DNA of 64,000 nt, taken from the NCBI GenBank assembly GCA_015499995.1, contig JADNRV010000065.1, positions 62,001-126,000 of the forward strand, given 5' to 3'. The notes beneath the pieces are model-generated. The model made no database searches. It saw only the letters and a program-made list of their open reading frames with translations, and was not told where the DNA came from. Shown piece after piece: positions 1 to 13,056 of the stretch (position 1 is the stretch's first letter; each line of letters opens with the position of its first letter). The translations under genes and the position numbers were made by a program. Source of the DNA: Flammula alnicola. Taxonomy: Eukaryota; Basidiomycota; Agaricomycetes; Agaricales; Strophariaceae.

Positions 1-951
1 GGATTCTAGTCCGAGTCTGAGTAGCAATTTGGAGGTGGTGAGGACGTGAGTTCTGTTCAATGCCAGGACAGCCAATAGAAAACAAGGCACGTGAAAGCAC
101 GTGTGTCCGGGAGATAAGATAACTAACCTCGCCGATCATTCGGCGCCAAATCGTCGTTATCAATTTAGATTATGGCATTCTTGAACCTTGCGGGATATCT
201 GAGCAAAATGTAATTGTGTTTTACATATGAAATCATAGCGTTCGATGAATTTTTCTTTAAAGCTCCTTCTAAAACCCCCAGCCGCCCAACAACCACCCAA
301 TCGAATACAGGCGGAATACTTAGCTTATACTGAATACGCGCATCCTGTTTCAAGGTCTTTTGTGCCTTATTATACTAGCACAGGAAAATCGGAACTCTAA
401 TCAGATACTATTTAGAAAGCTCTTCTCTAAGTACCCGCCGCTGTCTAATGGAGTACGGTTGCGATATTATGTTAATGCGCCACATAAACTTAGTCCATAG
501 ATAGTGCTGTTCATCTTGGTTCACGATTGCGACGGCAACCTTATCTTTGAGCCAAAGTAAAGACCGGGACAATCGCCACATTTTTAATCACATAGGATGG
601 TATCAGCGACGCATATTAAATGCAGGAGTACGTATACAGGGAAGTATAGAATTTCACCGACTCAAACCCACCAACATTTCCCACTGTCTTAAAAGTAATA
701 CACTACATATAGTTATGTGGGGATACTGATGGTTAGGATACAGAAATAGATTGGTAGTCGATTCCGAATGAAGTATAGTGCGTATTCCATAAATGTTATC
801 ATGGCAGAGAGGAGTCTGAGTGACCACATATGTAAATCTTCTTCCTGAACTGTGTAGGTACCGTGTTTATAATAAGCCATTTTTATAAATAATTCATTGC
901 AAGTCATGAGCAAATAGTTGGGTATCTTTAGAAAGAGGATTTATATGCAGG
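1..951. other. left flank, no gene recognised
   Basis: AT-rich sequence with only short open frames, none resembling a known family or joined by plausible splice sites. It lies downstream of the monooxygenase stop codon and probably contains its 3' untranslated region. Nothing else is supported. Confidence 0.5.
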
Positions 952-2879
952 TTACCCGGAAGATTCCAATAGCCGTAACGCCTCTTGGACCGAGCCCCCG
1001 AGCGACGACATCCAAGCCCATTCCCAGTTCTTGGTGAACACCTTACCGAGGATCTTAAGCTTGGACAACATCTCGTGATCGGGAACTGTGTCGAAGTCGA
1101 CCTCCTGGCAATTGAGCGTGAAGTATCGCCCATTGAGTCGCGAGCGCTCTTGAGTTTGCAGAGCGAAAGGTCTTCGTATATGATCATATATACTCAGCGC
1201 CCGCCCTATTGTGGCTTTTGTGGTGAGCGCGTGGCCTAATAGAGTAGAAAGAATGTAGGCGTCCTAGTCAACGGTGAGTGACTGTCAGTTAAGACTTCAT
1301 TAGATTTTATATCACACCTCGATGGCTTGCCCGGCCCCCGAACCTTGATGAGGAGTCATGGCATGGGCCTAGATTTGTCAATGAAGGACTCAGTCGCAGT
1401 TCAGGAAAAGAAGATAAAATCTTACGGCATCGCCTAACAAGGCAACATTCCCAGAAACAAATGATTCAAGAGGCTTCACGGTGTGAATGGCCCAACGTAG
1501 TGGCTTGTCGACACACTATAAATGAGTGGGAAGTTAGTCGCTATGTATTGACATCGCAACAGTCGTGAGACTGACATCTAACAGCGCTTGGACTTCTGGC
1601 TCCCAGTTTCTGAACAACGAGATGAATTCGTTTTTATCGGTGGGGCAGACCCAAGATCCGTTAAATTTTGTATTCTCCAAGTCGTGCTGTGATTTGAAAG
1701 CGACAAAGTTAATCATTTTTCCATGAGATATGGGGTATGCAATTATGTACTAAAGAGGACTTCAGTGACGGTAGATCGTAGGGAAAAATCAGGCTTACAC
1801 CATTTCGACCCAGATACTAAAATTACATCGTCTACTCGTCAGCGAATAATAATATATAGGAGACATCGAATGAGGTGCACCTGAGTGGGCTGTGTAAAGA
1901 CTCGATGATTAGGATCCCGGATCCTTAATCTATCGGCAGTAATCAATGCACGATACGCATTCGTGCCGCTCCAGGTGGGTTCAATCAAAGCCGTGATATC
2001 AGCGGCCTCGGACCAATTATTTTGTGATTGTGCCCACTGCGCCTTTTCGCCCAAGAGCGAACGTCGTACCGCGGATTTTAGCCCGTCAGCACCCACAAGG
2101 ACATCACAAGAGGCCCTTGTTCCGTCTTCGAAGAGAAGGTTGATGGGTCCTCCATACCGCTGTGTATATGACCGGAGGCGTTTGGAGCAATGTATTCGGT
2201 ATGATGCAGGTAGCCTTCTTAGAAGTGCGTTCTGAAAGTCGGGGCGGTGAAAGGTCAGCAGGTTTCCTGTGTAAGGGCGAATGGGTATCCTAGTAAGCCT
2301 CGTATTGTCTGTGAATGGAGTAACTAACCCTTTGTGACTAACGTGTAGAATTCGAGGCCTTCTGGGCGGTCGCTCTTGCGGTATCTAAAGGAAGCCACTT
2401 GCATCGACGATTCAGTGTGGAGTCGCCCAGGGTATGTCGCCAAAGATTACCTGGGCCCTCTGTTGGCTTCACTTCAGTCGACTTCAGCAAGTCTTCCTCC
2501 AGATGAAGCTTCTTGATGACTTCCCATGGCCCTAGATAAAAGATAAATAGCGAAGGTCAATATTGGCGTACAAGTCAATCCCTCCCACTTACGAGGAAAG
2601 AGGCCAATCCCTGCACCGAGCTCTGCAATTTTTTCAGCTCCTTCAAATATTTCCACCTCGATATCTGGATAACGAGATAGAGCAACTGCATATTTTGACC
2701 ACAGACTGAATAAAGATTTTTTTGTTAAAGAAGATGAAACAGCGATGAGCAGCACCTGCAGTGGTCAATCCACCAATACCGGCTCCACTGCATCATCGTA
2801 AGTGTTAGGATCACTCCAGGAACATGATCACTACAAATACTGACCATATTGCAACTCTAAACTTTGTACCAGAACCCAT
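952..2879 (-). CDS. FAD-dependent monooxygenase, salicylate hydroxylase-like
   Basis: Predicted flavoprotein hydroxylase, which would use FAD and NAD(P)H with O2 to hydroxylate a small, probably aromatic, substrate in the cytosol. The start is MGSGTKFRVAICGAGIGG, with the GxGxxG dinucleotide-binding fingerprint directly after it. Then come VEIFEGAEKIAELGAGIG, the DG motif GADGLKSAVRR, NGYIIAYPISHGKMINFVAF, and the GD motif GNVALLGDAV followed by AHAMTPHQGSGAGQAIE. The C-terminus ends in LRLLESSG and a stop at 952-954. Exons join in frame across several short GT-AG introns, giving about 430 residues, normal for the family. The start at 2879 is chosen because it is the first ATG in frame with the FAD motif after splicing. 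No lesion was seen. The substrate cannot be told from sequence; it could serve aromatic degradation or a secondary-metabolite pathway, but no cluster partners are adjacent. Confidence 0.9.
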
Positions 2880-5159
2880 GAGTGCCAATACGAATCACTG
2901 CGACGTGGAAGGTGTGCGTGCCGGAACGCCAACAGTGACAAGATGTCTTGTAAAAAGAGGGAGGATATCAAAGCCAAAAGCCATTTTGAACAAATTTTGA
3001 CGCTAGCAAAACACACGATTGAACCGGACGGCGTGTTCGAGCAGCAGGAACATCCAACCCAGAATTCATGACATGCGAGATCTGGCCAAGGAGATGAACG
3101 CATATGACTACCGTCAGATAAGCCGCGATTAAAATATTGTCCCACGATTCGGTCGCGTTCCAGCCCCAGTCGAGGGACTCAACATTCATACAAGGGTCAA
3201 CTGATCTTCAAGTCGATCTTCCTCGTAATATGTAGAGCAATTTCACGATACATATTATCACCGCTAGTTTTACCCATATGTCCGGGAACGTCCCGCTGAG
3301 GAACATCAGGTTCCAAGAAGAGAGGGCGAGGCACGCGGAGGGTGGAAATTTGAGACTAGGTAACCGGAGCTGAGTTCATTGTGACTAAGTACAGAATATG
3401 GACTATAGCATGCATGGAATTGAATAACACTCAATAACGATATTTTATAGTGGATTAACGGACCGTGATGTCCAGATCTTTCTGCTCCAATTCTCTTTAA
3501 ACATTGGCAGTTCTTCTTCAAGGAAATGCGATTGCCGCCGTATCGTCGTCATCGTCTCTTCATGATCAGGTTTAATATTATTTGGACTGAACTTCCGATA
3601 GCATAAGCGAAAGTTACTCTCCTTATTTCATTGTTCTCGGCCTGATCCCGAAAGAGGTCCAGGCTTAATTCTTCGCGAAAAACAAGATTTCAGGGATAGA
3701 GTGCTGAAGTTGAAGATCTTCAACAGGAATGGGTCAAGCAATCGGAAAGCGATAATCCGAGAGGCGATCCGATTCAAACATTTGTTGTTCACAGAGCCAT
3801 TTTTGGATGGGGAAATGATGTCGATGAATCATGAGGCCGTTGTGGCACCTCTATCGAATTCGTACAAATTCCCTGCATATTGATTCCCAAGGCGATGTAG
3901 TCCAACCTTGCTTCCTAAGAAAAGTAGCAAATATATTAGTAACCACCTGTACTCGCGGGGGGTTTATTCCAGGCACATACATAGCATGTGAAGGTCTGCA
4001 AAAGGCCATGCAACATGCTGGAAAACTAGCGTGTCATCGTAGACTCGACGACTCGATGAGTTCAAGGCTGTTCAAGTGAGGTTTACTGGTCAGACAGTCT
4101 TCAGGTTCCAACTTCCCGGAGACTATCTAGGGTTATCTTTTCGAACGTGCCGGCTGCCGCACTGCAGCCGCAGAACTCTATTCTACCCTGTTAAAGTTTC
4201 AGAGTCAAGGGATCAACGTCGCAACCTGTCTTGAAATGTTGAAAACCCTCGTATTTACGTATCAGATATCTCAAGATTCTATTTAGTAGAAGCCCACCTA
4301 GGTCGCTCGAGAATAATTGAAGATAATTCAGTCCAAGAGTCGCACAAGAGTGAGCTTGGACTCTGGAGTGAGAGCGATAACCAAGTACGTCCCAGTCGTC
4401 GTTATGGCTTCGTCAAAGCAGGTGCAAAAGTTTAGTCAGCGATTACACTCCGGTCCAGTTCCGGTCCAAGAAACCGGAGCCGCACCACGTTTTCATTTTC
4501 TCCCACTGCTGCCTTCGATATCCAGCTTGAGCAAACCAAACAGGACGCTAAATCCCTTGCCAGATGATCTAGGATGCTGCTTTCCAAGCTTGGCCCAGAG
4601 AGAAATCTGGTGATATGAATAAACTTGATGTTCTCGTGGAGGTTCTCGTGGAGACCCATCCCAAGTTGCTCGTTCCAACCTAGCCCCAACCGAAGCAGAA
4701 CCACGCGCTGGATGTATCCTACCTTGATCGCACGAAACGCTGAGGCTGCGAAACTGAAAATCACGTAGCTCGTGGTTCTATGCCCAGATGACGTCGTCAG
4801 GCCTTGACAGCGGGGGCTTGTGGGACATTACACGCCAAAACGGACATAGTCTCAACAATGCTTGCGCAGTGCTTGGGGAAGAAATGGAAAAATATATTAT
4901 GCAAGCAGTCCTCCTTCCCGATTTTAGCTTATCTGACCATAAGAGGCTCGACCAAGTGTCGCGCGGGTTCGTGTATGCTCAGATTTCTGCCGAGCCTAAC
5001 ATTCTTACTTATTTGTTGTTGAAGCTTTGTTTCCTTTTCATTCTTGCGCACCTCTTGCGATTCCAGCAGCTGCTCCAACTGCATGCTATTCCCATCTGGA
5101 GAGGACCTTCAAGGACTTGGAGACAGTGGATCGTATACTTGGTACTTACAGCTGACAGG
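2880..5159. other. intergenic, no gene recognised
   Basis: Between the divergently transcribed monooxygenase (-) and DUF6533 gene (+). Short open frames occur on both strands (for example 3701-4079 and 4317-4764), but none shows a recognisable domain, a coding-like run across splice sites or a match to a neighbour. It presumably includes both promoters; no specific element could be identified. Confidence 0.4.
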
Positions 5160-6938
5160 ATGTCAGAACCGCCGGAGGGAGATATAAGTGGGCACGTCTG
5201 GGAAGCGCAGCTTCTAAGGTACCACGGCGGTACGTCGCTTTGTTCTAAGCTATCACCTCCGCTCGACTTGTAATTATCCGTATTTCTCCTCTGCAGTAGG
5301 AGCGCTTGTTTTTTGATATGGGATACAATGATCACCTTCGCGGATGAGGTGCAATATATCTGGCCGTGAGTGACACGCTATCGTTATTTGTTTGTGCTAA
5401 TGTTGATATTGGACCCGCTCCATGACATATGAAGTCAGAGTAGACGCTCTCCAACAAAATGGGTGTTTCTATTTACTAGATACTTCGGGCTCCTTGCACA
5501 AGCGTCAGTGTTTTCGAGAAATGTCTCCTCTTAAAAATAGCTTCATACTGACAAAGGATCGTGCGCACCTCAGACGGCTGGTGTGCATCAACTTGGACTT
5601 CATCCTAGGATTTTACTCCATGGATGTCTGCCGCATGCTATACATATCCCAAGTTGCGTTTGGCGGAGTCCTCATGGCATGTATACAGTCCATTCTTATG
5701 CTACGGGGTTCGTAATCGGCTCAACTTCGTAAAAACCAGTTGCTAATTTCATCTTTATGATCCCATCCCTATTCACAGTTTACGCCCTGTACATCCAAGA
5801 TCGTCGGGTAGCATTTGCAATGATCTCATTGCTAGTCGCAGAAATAGGATCAATGCCTGGGGTCATCCACCTGACCATCCCAACCACTGCAGGGAATATG
5901 TGTATGAAGCATATTTCGATCCGCGACGTCGCCTTTTTTGGGTCAGTCTTAATTTCATTTCCCTAATTCTATCTATTCTCCTGTCGAGAACTGCACACTG
6001 AATCTCAAATACTTCCATTTTCTCCCAACCTTCTCCAGAGTCTCGGCCCTACTCCCTCAATTTCTCGTGCTCGGCCTAACTGTCGTAAAATTCTTATCTG
6101 GACTTCGTGCTGGCTGGGGAAAGATTCCCATTGTCTCGCGCTTAGTTCGGGATGATATCATCCTAGTATCTGTTATAGGTGAGTGCCAATGCAATGCTGA
6201 TTAAATCGGGAATGTTACTGTCCTTTCTGCTTTGTTGCCTTCTTCGTGTTCGCTCTAATTACAAGTAAACTCAATCTGATTAATCTCATTCAATGTTTCT
6301 GCTTTCTACCTTGGTGACGATATAGTGGCTTGGGTGATAATCACGGCATCCCTAACGAGCATTAGCACCGTGTATGGCTATGTCGGATACTAGTACGTCC
6401 GACTCCGTTCTTTTCTCTCTTTCTCGTGCCATTTCTCGAGCTGGCCCTCTTCTCTTTCATCGACATTCCCATCTCTCGCTTTCTTTCCTTGTTTCTGATC
6501 TATGCGCCCTCTTCCTACCCTAATAGCTGGCTGTTATCCCTTATCCCATCCGTTGTAAGTTTCATATTAGATGTTATTGCCATTCCAAAATTACATTCTG
6601 ATCTGCCTACGCTCACAGGGATGCAGAGTAGTTATCAGCATGCAACGACTAGCCGACAAAAGCACACGCAGCGCAAGAACAACTACGAAGGAGTGTCGCC
6701 ATCGATGCCCCAGTTCACGTCTATCATAGTCGATACACTTTCAGGCTCTCGATCCGCCATCTCTGACAACATTAATCCGCTGTCACTCTCTCCCTCGTAT
6801 ACACATTCGTTGAGCTCGGATCCAATTAAGACAGCACCCAGAGACAACAGCGCACATTCTCATTCCCATTTACCTCTGGAGGCTCACGCAAACCCAGATA
6901 CATCGTACGCAGCGCATACGACAGTCAAGAACGTGTAG
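5160..6938 (+). CDS. DUF6533-type multi-pass membrane protein
   Basis: Basidiomycete-specific seven-helix membrane family of unknown function. The start MSEPPEGDISGHVWEAQL leads into the DUF6533 signature LIWDTMITFADEVQYIWP. Later exons give RRLVCINLDFILGFYSMD, VYALYIQDRRVAFAMISL, LPQFLVLGLTVVKF, WLLSLIPSV and the typical late motif GCRVVISMQRLADKS. At least six short introns are needed. A single base appears to be missing in a T-run at about 5309-5314, exactly between the first exon and the DUF6533 motif. The C-terminus is uncertain: the GCRVVISMQRL frame stops near 6731, whereas an overlapping serine-rich frame stays open to 6938. Cysteines expected in an extracellular loop are partly present. 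The family is expanded in mushroom genomes; a GPCR-like role has been guessed but is not established. A second member lies at 61.9-63.5 kb on the other strand. Confidence 0.75.
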
Positions 6939-7708
6939 ATACCTCAACCCACGACACATGTTCCTTGTTCGATACTACACCCATAGGGTGAGATATATCT
7001 ACCAATCCTGCTGTATTACTGCTATTTGCATGGAGAAAGGATGGGATGTTGTACTCCGTAACTGTACTATAGCTTTCTGTATACTATCTCCAGAAAGAAT
7101 TTCTAGGTGGAAACTATGGTGGCGGCAAGATCGAGGGAGAAGGAACGAAGTAAAATAAAACTATCGCTGGAGCAAGGAGGATGCTCTGGCGTTAACGTTC
7201 CGACGAACAACCCACGAAAACCTCGCAACTCAACGAAGTCCATCCGAGGGAAGCAAGTCCGACTTGAGAAGCGTCACACGTAATAGTTGATCTTATGTCT
7301 TCCTTTAAATCGATGATCGATAATCGAAGGGAACCCATGGGTATGTTTTCCGTAGAAATCGTGTGACCCTCCTGAAATATCTCGAAGTATACCTCAGCTG
7401 GAATTTCGACGCCGAAACCCATCACGTAGCCGAAGTCGTAGAGCTCTTCTTTCACTTGAAGTTTCAGTCAAAAGCCGACAATACATGAATGGAATTATCA
7501 AATATGCCGAAAGTGGTATCCGAAGAATAGAACACTGAAAGGGGGGTAAAAAGAGCACAATGCAATTTCGATCAAGGCCAGAAAACACGCGAAATGAACG
7601 GATAATTTAAAGGCGCCCACGAAAAGTACGGGCACAGGGACGAGAAGTAATGAACCCCATCATCTCAGATGCCCGATGTGCAAACCCGGAAATAGTGGAC
7701 CATTAACC
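6939..7708. other. intergenic between convergent genes
   Basis: The convergent DUF6533 (+) and nucleoporin (-) genes end here, so this holds two 3' ends. A minus-strand open frame at 7192-7455 has balanced composition but no start context or known domain, and is not called. Confidence 0.4.
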
Positions 7709-9096
7709 CTACCATCCAAAAATCAAATCCGACATCTGTCCCATAACACTCTTACTCGGAGAAGGCTGCACAGGGGCACTGGCAGATGTTGAAAGCAGTC
7801 CTCCAGTCCACGCGGGTTGCTGTGGGGTAGTAGGTTTGGAAGCCGACGCGGATATTCCAGGGGTTTTCCGGAATGCTGACATAGATGGCGCGAGTTTAAT
7901 CGGGGTGCCTAGTGATGGAGTGCTCGGGATAGGATGGGGAGGTGAGTAAGGTTCGTCGACAGCCATTGCGGTGTTAGAGTCGAATTGGTTCTGGCTTTGG
8001 CTTTGGGCAAGAGGTGAAGCGGAGAAGGCAGATCGGAGGGTAGGTTGGCCAAAGGCTTCAGCTTGCGAGGGATCCTAAGGAGACAGATGAGCATAAGGAA
8101 CGTCAAATAGGCAATATAAAGAAACTCACTGCCAATTTGGCGCCAATCATCCAGGTCCCTCCAAGAACTTCTCCATTCTTCCTCACAGCTCTCATGGCAT
8201 CTCCTGCATCTCGATATCCAATTTTAAAGCAATTCACGATTTCCAGGTTTTGCTCTGGTTCTGTCGAGTCACCTAGCGATTTAAAGTACTCTACAGTGAG
8301 ACTATATTTGTCTGGAGGGTAACCAAAGACGACGATGAAATGCGGTTGAGTGCGTTGCGTTGAAGAGGGTGTAGGTACATTAGTTCCACGACGAGAGGAA
8401 GAGAATTGTGGTTTCTCGGTGGTCGGTTTCTGATGATTAAGAAATTAGAAGAGGCAGCGACAAAATAAGAGCAACTGAGCTTACTCTTGACTGGAAACGA
8501 GCAGGGCTTGGTTCAAGATTGATCTCGTTGGGAATATCGTTTATCGAGCTTGTAGGAGGAGCGTCTTCGTCTGCCAGAGTCTGACGCTGTCTATAACCAA
8601 AGTGATATTGTCAATCATTCGTTGACGCACCGATGTCACCAATTGCACGACTTACCTGCTACTTTGAAACATGGAATCCATCCCAAAATCCGTGGTAGAT
8701 CCCCTTGAAAGTATCTGATTCATCTTTGCTTTAGTTTGCACCACCGGAACTTCGTCGACGCGTTGGTTTCCTTGAGGTACATTCTGTAGGTAACAAAAAC
8801 CCCGGTTAGTCGCTGTCCTTGTGGCTTGAGTAGCATTAACGCGTACATTACTCTGAGACGCAGACTGATCCATGGATTGAGATACATCAGTCTTACCATT
8901 CTTTTGTTTTCGAGAAGAAAGCACGCACCATTAAGTACCCAGATTGGTAGTGACTCCTCGACTGTGAAAGCGAGTCACCGAAAGGCGAGGCTAGGGGTCC
9001 GCTTGTGCTCGAGCTACCCCATGCATTGAGATTAGGGCTATGATGTGAGGATGTCGAGGATGACATCCCAGCGACGGTGAACTGTGAGCTGTGCAT
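7709..9096 (-). CDS. nucleoporin of the Nup53/Nup35 (MPPN RRM) family
   Basis: Structural nucleoporin that connects inner-ring nucleoporins to the pore membrane. The diagnostic region is the atypical RRM (MPPN domain), read on the minus strand from about 8340 to 8130: VVFGYPPDKYSLTVEYFKSL, then NLEIVNCFKIGYRDAGDA, MRAVRKNGEVLGGTWMIGAK. The N-terminal part is serine- and asparagine-rich with dispersed polar repeats (MHSSQFTVAGMSSSTSSHH). The extreme C-terminus is SPSKSVMGQMSDLIFGW, the short amphipathic, tryptophan-ending helix that inserts into membrane in this family. About six exons join without a frame break. The start at 9096 is the first ATG of the N-terminal exon. It is divergent from the NOL8-like gene 198 bp away, so the two probably share a promoter region. 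Confidence 0.85.
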
Positions 9097-9294
9097 TGTG
9101 GAGGAGTCAAGTGGCGGCGCTTGGCTGGAACGGTTCGAACAGGAATTTGAAGAAAGGCCATTATTTCAATATTTGATTTTATAGGTGGATCCAAACAACG
9201 CGGCACAGCCACAATTACATACTCCGAAATTTCACCAGCGTCAACAATTGGCCAACAACGTCGAGTTCAACGTTAAGCAACATATTCATTTTCG
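9097..9294. promoter_or_regulatory. shared divergent promoter region
   Basis: The 198 bp between the start codons of the nucleoporin (-) and the NOL8-like gene (+) must hold both promoters and 5' leaders. No clear TATA box or known factor site was identified; the call rests on gene arrangement alone. Confidence 0.5.
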
Positions 9295-11269
9295 ATGGAT
9301 GCACCAATAACCAAGAGACTTATCATATCAGGTCTTACGCCGTCAATAACTGCAGACGACATATCTCGCCGGCTGACCACATTTGGCACCGTCAAAGCAG
9401 CAGATGGATTTGGCCTTGCCGACGGTCTGGGGGACCCAAGGAAGTACGGATATGTTACTTTGGAGACCACGGTTGGAAAACTCGCCAAATGTGAGTATAT
9501 GTTGCTCTTCTCTTCTGGGATGGATGTAAGTAAACTGATATACAGGATTTCTTGTCTCGTAGGTATGAATCTCCTCAGCGGCTCGACTTGGAAAGGCGCA
9601 AAACTGCGATTCGGAGAGGCGAAGCCCGATTTTCGTGAAAAGTGCGTTAATTTTTTTTGCAAGTGGCCCCACTCTAAACGTTTAGCTTGAAGGATAGCCC
9701 TTGAGAATAAACAAGCCGCTGAAGAGCCTCCGAAGAAAAAGCGGAAGCGCTTTGGAGGCATTGAAGCCGAGGACATGACCCTAGTCTCGCCGGAGAACGC
9801 TGTTCAACAGTCAGGTTGGAAGGTTTCCTCTCTTGGTCGCATAACACGACCAGTCAAGATGCGTCCTACCCGTCCCATTACCGATATGCTGCAAGAAAAG
9901 CCCAAACCCAAGCAACCGCAGTCAAGTTTACGGACGCAAAAAAATCAATAGAAGGAGAGAAGAAGAAAAAGAAACGCGCTAAGGATCCTGACACTCGCAC
10001 CAGGAGAAGGACCATCGACATGACGAAGTATGGGAGCACCACCTAAAAGGCGTTTTCCTGGATTTGGAGGTGCCGGCATCGAGGAAAAAGGCCGAATCAT
10101 ACGAGGCTCCATTCGACGAACACAGCGACAGTGATAGTGACAATGAAAGTGCCAGATACGATGACGGTCCAACTGAGGTGGCCAACGAAGACCGGAACCT
10201 GCCACTTCTCTCCGAAACAAATTCGCTGAGGCCGTGGCTGGGCCTTCGACCTCTTGGCCACCACCCGAAACACCTACTGCCTGCTCTGTCCTGCTCTTCC
10301 TCAACAACAGGCCCTGCTCAAACACCTATCATTCTTCCCTCCAACACCACTTCATCTCCATTCCAGAGGATAACGCGGATATCCAGCGGGAAAAGGCGCA
10401 GACGCTCAATCTTCTGGCGTCTCTCTTTGGCGACAACGAAGATGACTGGGCCGGACAGGAGAGCGTAGACTCGGATATCGATGTGATGGATTGATAAAAG
10501 GAGATCGCATGCTCATAGAAGAAGATGAGACTGGATTTGAAATTGTGCCTCGAGGAGGTCCTCCGAAAGGCGTTCGGTCATTGTCTCGAGAGGACGAGGA
10601 GGATGATGAAGGCGCTAATGGAAGTGATGTAGACGAAGAAGAGGAAATGGTGGTCGATTCACCAACCCAAGCCACATCTCAGAAGGAGACCCATCAAAAA
10701 GATTCAAAACCGAAAACGCTCAAGACCTTTTCGCCCCAAGAGAGGAGGAAGGTAAAATAATTTCACGTTCCTGATTTCGTAAACGACGCTCATGATTCTT
10801 TAATTTCTTTGTAGCTGGATTTTCTTTACTCGGACATTTAGATCTTGACATAGAGCTCGACGACGAGCTTCCTTTCGTTGCCGAACAAGCTATACAACAG
10901 CAGCCATACGAAGAGCACGTTGCCTCACTACCTACCTCATTACCGACTCCCATAACCGTTCGAACACACGCCTCGCAAGCACCGCTTGTACTTGACCCCA
11001 AGAAAGCTCTATTCTTTCCCCTGCCGTCTCAACAGGACGGAGCTATGAACAGGGCTCGTCAAAGGGATGTGTACGATCTCGCTAGAGACAACGGCTGGAA
11101 CTGGCGTGATCCGGCCGTAGGGTTCTACCGGACTGGGACGGAAGAGGATATCAGGAAGAGGTGGGAAGACAGCAAAGGCGAGCTGACGAGAGATTGGAAG
11201 AGGAGACACAGGGAGGCTGGGAAGGTCAACCGGAGGAAAAGAGGCGGGGTAGACGGCGATGAGTACTGA
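9295..11269 (+). CDS. NOL8/Nop8-like nucleolar RRM protein, frame-broken in this sequence
   Basis: Likely ribosome-biogenesis protein of the nucleolus. The N-terminal RRM starts MDAPITKRLIISGLTPSITA, has the RNP-like KYGYVTLETT and ends with TWKGAKLRFGEAKPDFRE. Next comes a basic segment (KKKRKRFGG, then KKKKKRAKD), a conserved block around HLKGVFLDLEVP, acidic stretches, DLFAPREEE and GFSLLGHLDLDIELDDELPF, and a C-terminal signature VGFYRTGTEEDIRKRWEDSK with GELTRDWKRRHREAGK, as in NOL8. Introns occur near 9491-9560, 9643-9690 and 10752-10812. The frame moves by -1 at about 9938-9944 (A7), 10038, 10220, 10490 and 10724; adding one base at each point restores a continuous product. Both ends look under constraint, so sequence error is more likely than decay. 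It should not be read as several small genes. Confidence 0.7.
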
Positions 11270-13056
11270 ATGCCGAAATTTTGGCGATGGTATTTCGATC
11301 TCGAAGCTTCTGATCTTACAAAACGCGATACGCCCAGTGGAGCAATGACAAGCTCGTTATTATTTGTAACCACCGCGGATTCCAGATATTCGTTCGACGT
11401 GCCCACACCAGTCAGCGCAGTGCCGATTGGGCGCAGCATAGAGTTGAACCCAGGGTGCTTCCAAGCTTTGATGGACAAGATCACCGTTAGAGTTATTCTG
11501 ACCATGGGTGAAACCAACCAGTGACCGGACCAAACATTTCCCTATCTCTGAATCATATATATTGAACTCAAAAGAACGCTGTGAACGATATATGAACTTC
11601 GACATGGGCTTGATCTCCTGCATATCCGAAACATCGCAGGAATAAGCTGCAACATTTAATGTACAGGAACCCCGAGAGGACGCCTCCTCTCACGACGTAA
11701 TTATAAATTGTGTACCGCCGGGTTACCGCTACGGTTCCGCCTCCACACGGAAGCCGCAAATGACCAGCATGGACAACTTCAGTGGGTAAGTTTGTGAGAG
11801 CAGAAGCCACTCTTCTGGTATTAGTGCCGAGCGGGAAGCCACTATTTAAAGCACAGAGGGGCTCGGTACCGACAGGCTCCGCATGCGAATGAATATCCCA
11901 CTAGTCGTTATTCCTATGATGAACCTTTATAGAAACCAAATTCACGCATTTATTATGATTTATAGATGGAGTAGAGTATATTGTTCCTTCGAACTTTCTT
12001 CGACAAATACACTCCCACAGCCTAACTCTCACCGTTGCCAACGTGAACGTGCGTATCGCTGGTCCCAATACATGGCTCGTGCATTTGCGCCATATTCCTT
12101 CGGATAAACTACGGCTTGAAGGCTTCATGATGTGAACTTCAGTTTGCGGTAACACACTCTGCCGGATTCCTGTGGCATGTAACTGGCATCTGGGTGTGCT
12201 AAATTATCCTGACTGCGCTGGAGTAGCATCTGAAAGCAGAGAGTTTACGTTAAGAACTCTCCGTTGAATGCAACAACGGACTTGTCTAGAACTGTTCCAT
12301 GCTCCTTGTTATCTAGCGATCATAATAAAACACATATGGTTGGTGTTTACAGTTTTGGAGAACTATGTCGAACGACCAACGAATGACCTCGGAGCCAAAC
12401 ACGAAGGTTTTCTCTGGCAAGGCGTCCGCCGACCGAAACACTATCGGCATGTGGAAGTTGTTGACTTCGATTCTCACTGTGAGCCGTTTGAAATCAACGA
12501 AGTTTGTTTGACTGTTTAGCTGCACAGACTATTCCTGTACGGATACGGATATTTTTAGCAGATAAGTTATCTTGAGTCTTATTAATAAGTTATCTTTTCG
12601 TAAGGCCCACTTTATAATTAGCTGATGAAGGCCGTGATGTTCCTTAGAAAGACATTGTGGCGCGCTATATATGGTTCAGCCTTCAGGATCGGATCGCGAT
12701 TTGAACACATGAACGTAACACCTTTCACCCATATATGCGTGTCCTGATATGTCTCCGTCGCAATAGCTTTGCCTATCCATAAAATTGCTGCGTTCCCAGG
12801 ACTTTCGCCAGGGTAATAATATCTTCGGAGTCTGCCTCTATTCATAAAACAATTTATTATGGAAGGTAAGTCAGACAGTAGCCCATCTTATCTTCGGCCT
12901 GAAACCAAAGATACCCGAGCAAAATTATTACGATGATAGTTGATATCATATTTATGAAACACAAGGCATCATTTCATTTCAAAGTCCACCCTGTTGGTAT
13001 CGTTGGTACGACATGTGCTTGATCGACCGTATCTAGTCACACACTCCATCCCATAT
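11270..13056. other. intergenic, no gene recognised
   Basis: About 1.8 kb between the NOL8-like stop and the F-box A stop. Open frames at 11270-11524 and 12268-12525 are short, lack domains and are not supported by splicing. Short self-complementary AT-rich stretches (agataagttatctt near 12560-12600) are present but not assigned. Confidence 0.4.

Noticed and set aside
7192..7455. Minus-strand frame MKEELYDFGYVMGFGVEIPA
   Set aside because: Protein-like composition, but it stands alone with no family match and no exon connections between two convergent genes.
9816..10760. Separate small genes at 9816-10046, 10064-10468, 10234-10494 and 10491-10760
   Set aside because: They are successive frames of one NOL8-like protein linked by single-base losses, with matching conserved blocks before and after each change.
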